Positions 14,361 through 22,271 of a DNA stretch of 31,759 nucleotides are shown in pieces. The position numbers were made by a program, and so were the translations under genes. Position 1 is the first letter of the stretch. Each line of letters opens with the position of its first letter. The DNA is from JACDAS01 sp046262415 (GTDB lineage: Bacteria > Actinomycetota > Thermoleophilia > Gaiellales > Gaiellaceae). The stretch is from positions 1 to 31,759 of the forward strand of contig JBHEMU010000104.1 in NCBI GenBank assembly GCA_046262415.1. Direction: 5' to 3'. The notes under the pieces are model-generated. The model made no database searches. It had not been told where the DNA came from and was given only the letters and a program-made list of their open reading frames with translations.

Positions 14361-15395
14361 CCTCTGCAGCGCCTGGCTCTCGAGCTGCCGGACGCGCTCG
14401 CGCGTCAGGTCGAGCTCGTGGCCGATCGCCTCGAGCGTCCAGGGCTCGCCCTCGAACCCGAACCGCAGCTCGAGGATCCGCCGCTCCCGCTCCGGGAGCG
14501 CATCGAGTGCCCGGCGAACGCCCTGCCGGCGCAGCGACTCCTCGGCCTCGTCGAAGGGATCCGCCGCCTCGCGGTCGGCGAAGAGGTCGCCGAGCTCGCC
14601 CTCGTCGTCGGCACCGACCGTCTGGTTGAGCGAGACGGACGCGTGCGCGGCCCCGAGCGCCTCGTCGACATGCTGGATCGGCAGACCGGTCGCCTCCGCG
14701 AGCTCGTCCTTGGTCGCCTCACGCCCGAGCTCGACCTCGAGCCGCCGCGCGGCTCGTCCGAGCTTCTGCTGGCGCTCGACGACGTGGACCGGCACCCGGA
14801 TCGTGCGCGCGTGGTTCGCGACGGCGCGCTGCACCGACTGGCGGATCCACCAGGTCGCGTAGGTGGAGAACTTGTAGCCCCGACGCCAGTCGAACTTCTC
14901 GACGGCGCGGTTGAGCCCGAGGGTGCCCTCCTGGATCAGGTCGAGGAAGGGCACGCCGAGACCGCGGTAACCCTTCGCGATCGAGACGACGAGGCGCAGG
15001 TTCGACTCGATCATCCGCCGCTTGGCGGTCGGGTCGCCGCGCTCGATCGCCTTCGCAAGGAAGACTTCGTCTGCGGCGGTGAGCAGCTTGTGCCGGCCCA
15101 CGTCGGCGAGGAAGAGCTGCAGGCTGTCCGCCGAGCCCACGAAGGCGTCGGGATCCGCAGCCGCCTTGGGCGGCGGCGTCGCCCGCTCGACCTCCTCGAC
15201 GACCGGTTGACCGACCTCGAGGCCGATCGTCTCGAGCTCGCGCGTCAGCGCCTCGACGTCGTCGTCGGCGAGATCGTGCTCGAGCGCGAACGCCTCGAGC
15301 TCGGCCGGCTCGACGAAGCCGCGCTCCTCGGCGCCCTCGAGCAGCACGCGGGCGCCCTCGCTCTCCAGCAGTTCAGTGATCTGGTTCTGCGTCAA
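14322..15395 (-). CDS. Sigma-70 family RNA polymerase sigma factor (RpoD/SigA-like)
   Basis: A ~357-residue sigma factor. The N-terminal ~60 residues form a region 1.1-like helical domain (ITELLESEGARVLLEGAEER). Region 1.2 follows (DSLQLFLADVGRHKLLTAAD), then region 2 (AKRRMIESNLRLVVSIAKGY, DLIQEGTLGLNRAVEKFD, YKFSTYATWWIRQSVQRAVA), region 3 around LGREATKDELAEATGL, and region 4 (LPERERRILELRFGFEGEPW, LDLTRERVRQLESQAL). It directs RNA polymerase to -10/-35 promoters; whether it is the housekeeping or a group 2 sigma cannot be told. The C-terminal tail LAAIRDLQSAAA belongs to the tandem repeat. TTG at 15395 is preferred, with AAAGGA upstream and a TACAGT promoter at 15449. A TTG at 15461 would start upstream of that promoter. 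Confidence 0.88.
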   Translation of the reverse strand: MTQNQITELLESEGARVLLEGAEERGFVEPAELEAFALEHDLADDDVEALTRELETIGLEVGQPVVEEVERATPPPKAAADPDAFVGSADSLQLFLADVGRHKLLTAADEVFLAKAIERGDPTAKRRMIESNLRLVVSIAKGYRGLGVPFLDLIQEGTLGLNRAVEKFDWRRGYKFSTYATWWIRQSVQRAVANHARTIRVPVHVVERQQKLGRAARRLEVELGREATKDELAEATGLPIQHVDEALGAAHASVSLNQTVGADDEGELGDLFADREAADPFDEAEESLRRQGVRRALDALPERERRILELRFGFEGEPWTLEAIGHELDLTRERVRQLESQALQRLAAIRDLQSAAA

Positions 15396-15448
15396 ATTCG
15401 TCTCAACGTCCTTTCGAGGAGCAAGCTTGAGTCGGACGACCCCTTCGC

Positions 15449-15454
15449 ACTGTA
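15449..15454 (-). promoter_or_regulatory. Candidate -10 (TACAGT) of the sigma factor gene
   Basis: TACAGT on the minus strand implies a start near 15442 and a ~45-base leader containing AAAGGA before the TTG at 15395. A good TTGACA (15511-15516, minus strand) lies further upstream and could belong to a second promoter, but no -10 was found at a normal distance from it. Confidence 0.35.
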
Positions 15455-15534
15455 GGAGCAAATTCCTCGCCTCGCTACCCCCAACCAGCGCCCAGACGGG
15501 CCCGCAATGATGTCAAACGTCCGTGTGTTTTCTG

Positions 15535-17709
15535 TTATTCCGCCGCAGCGGCCTCTTTGGTTTGCGCGCGCGCGGGAAAATCAAACTCGACCTTCCCGTC
15601 CTCATTCAAGACGAGACGGGCGCGAAAAGGTTTGCCGGCTTTGGAACGGAAGCCTGACAAAACCTCCCGGGTCTTCCCGTCGGCGAGCAGCTGGCGCGCG
15701 ACCTCGGGCGTGAGCGTCCGACCGGCGACCCGCTTCCAGATGACGAAGCCGCAACCCGGCTCCTCCTTGCTCTTCCAGCTCGTGCAGCCGTACGCGCGCG
15801 AGTTCTCGCGGATGATCTCGCCGGTCTCGGCGCCGCAGCGCGGGCACGGGCCGAGCTCGACACGCTCCGGGCGCAGCTTCTCCTTGTCGAGCGCGGCGAT
15901 CTGCTCGACCGTCTGCCGGGCGAAGCCGGCGATATCGTCGATGAAGGTGCCCCGATCGCCCTTGCCGTGCTCGATGTCGGTGAGGCGCTTCTCCCAGTCC
16001 CCGGTCAGCTCCGGCGAGGTGATCGGATGTTCCTCGAGCATCGTGATCACCTGCAGGCCCTTGGGCGTCGGCTGCAGCTCCTTGCCCGCACGCTCGATGT
16101 ACTCGCGGCGGATCAGCGTCTCGATCGTCTCGGCGCGCGTCGCGGGCGTGCCGAGGCCGCGCTCCTTCATCGCTTCCCGCAGCTCCTCGTCGTCGATCAG
16201 CTTCCCGGCCGTCTCCATCGCCGAGAGCAGCGTCGCCTCGGTGTAGCGGGGCGGCGGTCTCGTCTCCTTCGCCTCGACGACGGCCTCCGCGCAGCGGACC
16301 TTCTGGCCCCGCTCGAGCGGCGGCAGCTCGGTGCCCTCGCCCTCGCCCTCGTCGGCAGGCGCCTTCTCCTCGTCCGCCTCGAGCCCGTAGACGGCGCGCC
16401 AACCCGGATCGAGCGTGATCTTGCCGCGGGTCCGGAATCGCTCCTCCTCCACCAGCGTCACCACCGTCGTGCGGGCGTAACGCGCGGGCGGGTGGAAGAC
16501 GGCGAGGAAGCGGCGCGCGACGAGGTCGAACACCCGGCGCTCGTCGGGTGAGAATCTCGACACGTCGTGATCGATGTCGGTCGAGATGATCGCGTGGTGG
16601 TCGTCGACCCGCGCGTCGTTGACGACCCGCGCGAGCGGCAGCTGATCGAGAGCCAGCACGAAGCGCGCACCCTGTGCGTAGTCCGGGATCGGCGCGAGCG
16701 TCGCCGCCGTCGGCTTCAGCAGCGACACCATGTCGCCCGACAGGTAGCGAGAGGACGTGCGCGGGTACGTGAGCGCCTTCTTGTCCTCGTAGAGCGACTG
16801 CGCCGCCGACAGCGTCCGCCGCGCCGAGAAGCCGAACCGGCGGTTGGAGTCGCGCTGGAGCGAGGTCAGGTCGTAGAGGAGCGGCGCTCGCTCGGATTGC
16901 TCCTTGCGCTCGACCGACTCGACGGTGCCGTCCCGGCCCGACACACGCTCGGCGATCGCGTCCGCGCGCGCGCCGTCCTTCAGACGGGAGTCGTCGCCCT
17001 CGAACCACAGACCCTCGTACCGCGGATCGAAGGTCGCGTGCACCAGCCAGTAGGGCTCGGGCACGAACGCCTGGATCTCACGTTCGCGGCGCACCATCAT
17101 CGCGAGGGTCGGCGTCTGGACCCGGCCGAGGGAGACGACCCCACCAACCCAGGCACTGCCCCGGATCGTCGCCGCCCGCGTCGCGTTCATGCCGACGAGC
17201 CAGTCCGCCTCCGACCGGGAGCGAGCCGCGGCCTCGAGCGGCTCGAGCTGCTCGCCCGGCCGCAGGCGCTCGAAGCCGTCGCGGATCGCCTGCTTCGTCA
17301 TCGAGTTGATCCAGAGCCGCTCGACGGGCTTGCGCACGTTCGAGGTCTCGTAGATGTAGGCGAAGATCAGCTCACCCTCGCGTCCGGCGTCGCACGCGTT
17401 GACGACCCGCTCGACGTCGCCGCGCTTCAGCAGCTTGTGGATCGCGTTCAGCTGCTTCTTCGTCTTCGCGTCGCGCGGCTTCAGCCGGAACTCCTCCGGC
17501 AGGATCGGCAGGTCGGCCATGCGCCACTTCTTGAACCGCTCGTCGTAGTCCTCCGGCTGAGCCAGTTCGACGAGGTGGCCGACCGCGAAGGTGACGACGT
17601 AGTCGTCCGACTCGAGATGCGTGTCGTGGTCGACGAAGGTGCCCGGCAGCGTCCCGGCCAGGTCGCGCGCGACGGACGGCTTCTCGGCGATCACGAGGGT
17701 CTTCGGCAT
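15535..17709 (-). CDS. topB: DNA topoisomerase III (type IA)
   Basis: A 724-residue type IA topoisomerase. It begins PKTLVIAEKPSVARDLAGTL (Toprim strand), followed by VGHLVELAQPEDYDERFKKW, the Toprim acidic motif NACDAGREGELIFAYIYE (from residue 104), GRVQTPTLAMMVRREREI, and the active-site KALTYPRTSSRYLSGDM with catalytic Tyr315. GLGTPATRAETIETLIRREY is the conserved C-terminal core motif. The last ~100 residues hold a zinc-ribbon-like CPRCG...YGCTSW...GCGF followed by a topoisomerase-associated repeat. It relaxes or decatenates DNA by single-strand passage and probably helps resolve recombination or replication intermediates. The ATG at 17709 lies eight bases after TAAGGT (leaderless type). 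It is divergent from the acyltransferase gene. Confidence 0.93.
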   Translation of the reverse strand: MPKTLVIAEKPSVARDLAGTLPGTFVDHDTHLESDDYVVTFAVGHLVELAQPEDYDERFKKWRMADLPILPEEFRLKPRDAKTKKQLNAIHKLLKRGDVERVVNACDAGREGELIFAYIYETSNVRKPVERLWINSMTKQAIRDGFERLRPGEQLEPLEAAARSRSEADWLVGMNATRAATIRGSAWVGGVVSLGRVQTPTLAMMVRREREIQAFVPEPYWLVHATFDPRYEGLWFEGDDSRLKDGARADAIAERVSGRDGTVESVERKEQSERAPLLYDLTSLQRDSNRRFGFSARRTLSAAQSLYEDKKALTYPRTSSRYLSGDMVSLLKPTAATLAPIPDYAQGARFVLALDQLPLARVVNDARVDDHHAIISTDIDHDVSRFSPDERRVFDLVARRFLAVFHPPARYARTTVVTLVEEERFRTRGKITLDPGWRAVYGLEADEEKAPADEGEGEGTELPPLERGQKVRCAEAVVEAKETRPPPRYTEATLLSAMETAGKLIDDEELREAMKERGLGTPATRAETIETLIRREYIERAGKELQPTPKGLQVITMLEEHPITSPELTGDWEKRLTDIEHGKGDRGTFIDDIAGFARQTVEQIAALDKEKLRPERVELGPCPRCGAETGEIIRENSRAYGCTSWKSKEEPGCGFVIWKRVAGRTLTPEVARQLLADGKTREVLSGFRSKAGKPFRARLVLNEDGKVEFDFPARAQTKEAAAAE

Positions 17710-17717
17710 GGCGAGAC

Positions 17718-17723
17718 ACCTTA
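17718..17723 (-). promoter_or_regulatory. -10 element TAAGGT of topB
   Basis: Minus-strand TAAGGT with eight bases to the ATG, so the transcript would begin at or near the start codon. No clear -35. Confidence 0.5.
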
Positions 17724-17764
17724 GCGGGAGGGTCTGCTCCCCCCGGCCTCCCCCGCGGAGGCGG

Positions 17765-17770
17765 GATACT
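17765..17770 (+). promoter_or_regulatory. -10-like element GATACT of the acyltransferase gene
   Basis: GATACT lies seven bases before the GTG at 17778, the same geometry as the other leaderless starts in the window. The first base departs from TAnnnT, so support is weaker. Confidence 0.35.
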
Positions 17771-17777
17771 CCCCGCG

Positions 17778-18392
17778 GTGTCCAGGCCGAGCCCCTTCTA
17801 CCGGACGCTGGGGGTGCTCAGCCGGCCGGTCGAGCTCCTCTTCCGGCTGCGGACGTCGGGCGTCGAGAACGTCCCGCGGGAGGGCGGCGGCGTCCTGGCC
17901 GCCAACCACACCTCGAACTTCGACCCCTGGCCCCTGGGCCTGCCGCTCCTGCCCCACCGACAGCTTCGCTTCATGGGCAAGGCCGAGCTCTTCAATCCCT
18001 TCCTGCGGCCGATCCTGAACGGGGCCGGCGCGTTCCCGGTCCGGCGCGGCGAACGGGATCACGAAGCGATCGAGACGGCGGTGAGGCTGGCTCGGGACGG
18101 CGAGCTCGTGGTCATGTTCCCGGAGGGCACTCGCGCCGCGAAGGGGCTGCGGAAGCGCCACCAGGCACGACCCCACACCGGGGCCGCCCGGATCGCGCTC
18201 GCCGCCGGCGTGCCGCTGATCCCCGCCGCGATCCGCGGCGCCGACCGGCTGGCGCGCCTCGGACCGCTGCGCGTGGCCTACGGCCCGCCGATTCCGCTCG
18301 ACGACCTCGCGGAGCTTCCACCGCGCGAGGCCGCCGAGGTCGCCACCGACCGGCTGATGGCCGCGATCGAGCAGCTCAAGCGCACGCTGTGA
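17778..18392 (+). CDS. 1-acyl-sn-glycerol-3-phosphate acyltransferase (PlsC family)
   Basis: A 204-residue acyltransferase with the catalytic HX4D motif in NHTSNFD (His44, Asp49). It also has an FMGKAELFNPFLRPIL substrate segment, the FPVRRGERD motif, and the FPEGTR phosphate-binding motif (114-119) followed by GAARIALAAGVPLIPAAIRG. These enzymes acylate lysophosphatidic acid at the membrane to form phosphatidic acid for phospholipid synthesis. The length is normal for the short bacterial forms. GTG at 17778 is the start. The 3' end overlaps the exonuclease start (GTGA), making a coupled pair. Confidence 0.9.
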   Translation: MSRPSPFYRTLGVLSRPVELLFRLRTSGVENVPREGGGVLAANHTSNFDPWPLGLPLLPHRQLRFMGKAELFNPFLRPILNGAGAFPVRRGERDHEAIETAVRLARDGELVVMFPEGTRAAKGLRKRHQARPHTGAARIALAAGVPLIPAAIRGADRLARLGPLRVAYGPPIPLDDLAELPPREAAEVATDRLMAAIEQLKRTL

Positions 18393-19173
18393 GCCGCCCG
18401 CTGCTGGCGATCGACGGCGACTCGCTCGCGCACCGCGCGTACCACGCGCTGCCGAAGTCGATCACGCGCCTGGAGGGCAGGCCGGCCGGAGCGCTCGTCG
18501 GCTTCGCCAACATGCTGATCCGCCTCTGGCAGGCCGAGGCGCCGCGAGCCGTCCTCGTCGCCTGGGACACGCTCGAAGTCCCCACCTACCGCCACGAGGC
18601 GTTCGCGGGCTACCAGGGCGGCCGCCAGTTCGACGCCGAGCTGCTCGAGCAGCTCGACCTGCTGCCGGAGCTGACCGCGAGCTTCGGCTTCGCCTGCGCG
18701 AAGGCGCCCGGGTTCGAGGCCGACGACTTCCTCGCCGCCGCGGCGTCGACCGAGGAGCGGAGCGGCGGCACCGTTCTGGTCGCCACCTCGGACCGGGACG
18801 CCTTCCAGCTCGCGAGCGGGCAGACGACGCTGCTCCAGCCTGTTCGCGGCGTGTCCGAGCTCGCGCGCATCGGCCCCGAGGAGGTGCGCGAGCGGTACGG
18901 CGTCGAGCCGGCCCAGGTGCCCGACTTCATCGCCCTGCGCGGCGATCCGTCGGACCGGCTACCCGGTGCCGCCGGCGTGGGGCCGAAGAAGGCCGCCGAC
19001 GTCCTGAGGGAGTACGGCTCGCTGGAGGCCGCGCTCGAGGCGGGGCGCTTCTCCGCCGAGGCGGAGGACCTCCGCCTCTACCGCCGAATGGCGACGCTCG
19101 ACGCCTCCGCCCCCCTCCCCCCGTTGGACGACCAGTCGCCCCGGTGGGCGGAGGCGTCGGCCCGGGCACGCGA

Positions 19174-20067
<894 letters not shown>

Positions 20068-20070
20068 CAC

Positions 20071-20778
20071 GTGGCCAACTCGGACCACGACATGGGCCTC
20101 TTTCGAACGCTGTGGGGAAGCGGAAAGACGAAAGCGGGGGGCACGCTCTCCGACGAGGCGAGGCGTGAACTCAGGAACAACAGGCTCGAGCTGATCCTGG
20201 CCGTGCTGCTCGGCATCGCCGCCCTCGGGACGGCAATCGCCGCCTATCAGAGCGGCAAGGAGGGCGGCGCGACGATCCTCAACTACAACCTGGCGATCCG
20301 GACGACGAACGAGTCGAGCCAGCTCGTGACGGAGGGAAACCAGGTCTTCGTCCAGGACCAGGCGATCTTCCTCGACTGGGCGACGGCTGCCGCGGCCGAC
20401 GAGGACTTCATCGCCGAGTACATCCAGAACAGCCTGATGCGGCCGGAGCTCCGCGCCGCGGTCGAGTGGTGGGCCGACCAGCCGGGCGACAAGTACGACA
20501 CCCCCTTCCACGAGGACAACCCCGACTACTCGATCGAGTCCTACGAGGAGGCCGCGGCGCTCGACGAGAAGACGACCGGCTACTTCCGCCAGGCCGGCGA
20601 GCACGACGAGAAGGGCGGTCGCTTCGATCTCGTCACCGTGCTGTTCGCCGCGTCGCTCTTCATCCTCGGCATCGCGACGGTGGTGCGAGCATCGGCGGTC
20701 AAGCTCGCCGTCGTGGGACTCGGCACGATCATCTTCGTCGGCTCGCTGATCCAGCTCGGCCGGATCTACTGGAGCTGA
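20071..20778 (+). CDS. Membrane protein of unknown function (DUF4337-like layout)
   Basis: 235 residues from the GTG at 20071, three bases after the HDAC-like stop codon, so probably co-transcribed. One membrane helix lies near the N-terminus (LILAVLLGIAALGTAIAAYQ). A ~110-residue soluble segment rich in Asp, Glu and aromatic residues follows, then two C-terminal helices (LVTVLFAASLFILGIATVV and LAVVGLGTIIFVGSLIQLG). This one-plus-two helix plan with a charged middle resembles the DUF4337 group, but I cannot verify homology. No catalytic motif is visible. An open frame continues past its TGA (see 20779-20922). Confidence 0.75.
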   Translation: MANSDHDMGLFRTLWGSGKTKAGGTLSDEARRELRNNRLELILAVLLGIAALGTAIAAYQSGKEGGATILNYNLAIRTTNESSQLVTEGNQVFVQDQAIFLDWATAAAADEDFIAEYIQNSLMRPELRAAVEWWADQPGDKYDTPFHEDNPDYSIESYEEAAALDEKTTGYFRQAGEHDEKGGRFDLVTVLFAASLFILGIATVVRASAVKLAVVGLGTIIFVGSLIQLGRIYWS

Positions 20779-20922
20779 GTCGCCGCGACGGAGGCACGCG
20801 TCGAGGGCGCCGCGGCCGTCGGCCACGCCCGCCGGCGGTTCGGGCACGACGGCCGGCTGCTCGACGAGGAGGTGCGCGCCCGGCTGGAGGACGTCCTCAT
20901 GCTCCTGCTCGCGGCCGCGTAG
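20779..20922 (+). other. In-frame open stretch after the TGA of the membrane-protein gene
   Basis: Forty-seven sense codons plus TAG follow the TGA in the same frame, with protein-like content (HARRRFGHDGRLLDEEV and RLEDVLMLLLAAA). The only standard start inside is a GTG two-thirds of the way along, so it is not an independent gene by normal rules. It could be an eroded gene fragment, a C-terminal extension cut by a new stop, or chance. Confidence 0.25.
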
Positions 20923-20926
20923 CGGC

Positions 20927-21406
20927 TCAGCGCGGCGCGGGCGGGACGATCTCGGGTGTGCCGCCGCCGTATCCAGAGCGTGCGTCGCCCACGTCGAAGA
21001 GGGCGCCGAAGCGGCGCTCGGCCGGATGGGCGGCGTCGAAGACGCCGACCTCGTTCGAATCGGGGTAGAGACTGATGTTGGCCGCGTTCTGCTCGCTGAT
21101 CAGCAGGACGCGGACGGGGCCGTCACTCCGGTTCTCGTATCCGTGTGCCCCGCGTTCTCCCCTCGGGAACGCCACGACCCCACCCGCGGGTAGATCCCGC
21201 CAGCCCTCCGCGGTGCGGAGGGCGAGCGTCCCCACGAGGACGATCAAGAGCTCCTCGCGCTGGAGGTGGTAGTGGAACGGCATACCCTGACCCGGTCCCA
21301 GCTCGTAGAGGCTCATCCCCAGGTGCTCCGCGCCGGCCAGCTCGCCGAGCCTGGCGCTTCGCCAGCTCGCACTCTTGTTCAGGTCGACAGACTCGATGTT
21401 CGGCAC
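20927..21406 (-). CDS. Cupin-domain protein
   Basis: A 159-residue cupin. The first motif is GMPFHYHLQREELLIVLVGT (metal ligands H-x-H and Glu), followed by LRTAEGWRDLPAGGVVAFPR and a second motif with HGYENRSDGPVRVLLIS containing the last His. Cupins of this size bind small molecules or act as isomerases or dioxygenases; the substrate cannot be deduced. The start is GTG at 21406, seven bases after TAGACT. The longer frame reaching 21748 runs opposite the methyltransferase gene and is rejected. It is divergent from the methyltransferase, with a 70-base shared promoter region. Confidence 0.85.
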   Translation of the reverse strand: MPNIESVDLNKSASWRSARLGELAGAEHLGMSLYELGPGQGMPFHYHLQREELLIVLVGTLALRTAEGWRDLPAGGVVAFPRGERGAHGYENRSDGPVRVLLISEQNAANISLYPDSNEVGVFDAAHPAERRFGALFDVGDARSGYGGGTPEIVPPAPR

Positions 21407-21413
21407 GGACCCG

Positions 21414-21419
21414 AGTCTA
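21414..21419 (-). promoter_or_regulatory. -10 element TAGACT of the cupin gene
   Basis: Minus-strand TAGACT, seven bases before the GTG at 21406; identical hexamer and near-identical spacing to the deaminase promoter at 2206. No -35 recognised. Confidence 0.5.
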
Positions 21420-21461
21420 GGCGGGACGTGCGGCACGGAGCCCCAGGGCGCTGGCTCGTCG

Positions 21462-21467
21462 TAAGCT
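21462..21467 (+). promoter_or_regulatory. -10 element TAAGCT of the methyltransferase gene
   Basis: TAAGCT is nine bases upstream of the GTG at 21477. A GGAGG lies between them but only about three bases from the GTG, probably too close and too near the transcript start to act as a ribosome-binding site. Confidence 0.4.
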
Positions 21468-21476
21468 CGGAGGCCT

Positions 21477-22208
21477 GTGCCCTGGTGGTTCGCCGTCATC
21501 GAGAGCCGGCACGAGCTCCAGAACCCGACCAGCCCGGACAAGATCCGGCTCCTCGGCGAGCGACTGGCCCTCGGGCCGGGATCCCGCGTGCTCGACGTCG
21601 GCTGCGGTCGAGGCGGGCCCGCAGTGCTCCTCGCCGAGGCATTCGGCTGCAGCATCACCTGCGTCGAGCGGGCCGATGAGTTCGTCGCGGCCGCACGCGA
21701 GCGCGTGCTCGGCGCGGGGCTCGAGCACCTGGTCGAGGTCGTCCACATGGACGCCCGAGACTTCCGCGCCGCGCCGGACGGCTACGACGCCGTGCTCTGC
21801 CTGGGCGCCAGCTTCATCTGGGAGGGCCTCCCCGGCGCACTGGCGGCGCTCACGCCTGCCACACGCCCGGGCGGCTTCGTCGTCGTCGGCGAGCCGTACT
21901 GGCGACGGTGGCCGCTGCCCGAGGGTTTCGACCCGGAGCCGGACGAAAGCTACGTCTCGCTCGTCGAGACGGTCGAGCGCTTCGAAGCCGGCGGACTGAG
22001 GTTCGTCACCCTGATCGCCGCTTCGCGCGAAGACTGGGACCGGTACGAGTCCCTGCACTGGCTCACGCTCGAGGAGTGGCTGCACGAGCACCCTCACGCT
22101 CCGGAGGCAACCGAGTTCAGGGAGCTCGGCAGCAGCGAGCGTGAGCGCTACCTGCAGTGGATGCGCGATCTGCTCGGCTGGGCGATCTTCGTCGGCCGGA
22201 GGCGGTGA
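21477..22208 (+). CDS. SAM-dependent class I methyltransferase
   Basis: A 243-residue Rossmann-fold methyltransferase: motif I VLDVGCGRGGPAVLLAEAFG, the acidic post-I residue in ITCVERADEFV, motif II-like MDARDFRAAPDGYDAVLCLG, and a later TRPGGFVVVGEPYW strand. The N-terminal WWFAVIESRHELQNPTSPDK resembles small-molecule methyltransferases of the UbiE/sterol type rather than RNA or DNA enzymes. The acceptor is unknown. It starts with GTG at 21477, divergent from the cupin, and ends 63 bases before the GHKL ATPase gene on the same strand. Confidence 0.85.
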   Translation: MPWWFAVIESRHELQNPTSPDKIRLLGERLALGPGSRVLDVGCGRGGPAVLLAEAFGCSITCVERADEFVAAARERVLGAGLEHLVEVVHMDARDFRAAPDGYDAVLCLGASFIWEGLPGALAALTPATRPGGFVVVGEPYWRRWPLPEGFDPEPDESYVSLVETVERFEAGGLRFVTLIAASREDWDRYESLHWLTLEEWLHEHPHAPEATEFRELGSSERERYLQWMRDLLGWAIFVGRRR

Positions 22209-22259
22209 GCGCCGGCAGCCGGCCGATCAACTTGAGTCTCCACCGACCTGTCGTCGGCT

Positions 22260-22265
22260 TATCCT
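22260..22265 (+). promoter_or_regulatory. -10 element TATCCT of the GHKL ATPase gene
   Basis: TATCCT lies six bases before the GTG at 22272, the leaderless geometry seen elsewhere. No -35 at the normal distance. Confidence 0.45.
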
Positions 22266-22271
22266 CTGCCG

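Noticed and set aside
12688..14862. A 724-codon plus-strand open frame opposite the binding-protein and sigma genes
   Set aside because: It has low-complexity Arg/Val/Leu-rich composition, crosses the tandem repeats and lies antisense to genes with clear domains; this is typical of high-G+C shadow frames.
17621..18388. Upstream extension of the exonuclease frame
   Set aside because: It overlaps the whole acyltransferase gene in another frame and reads as Arg/Pro-rich sequence; the GTG at 18389 with a GTGA overlap is the natural start.
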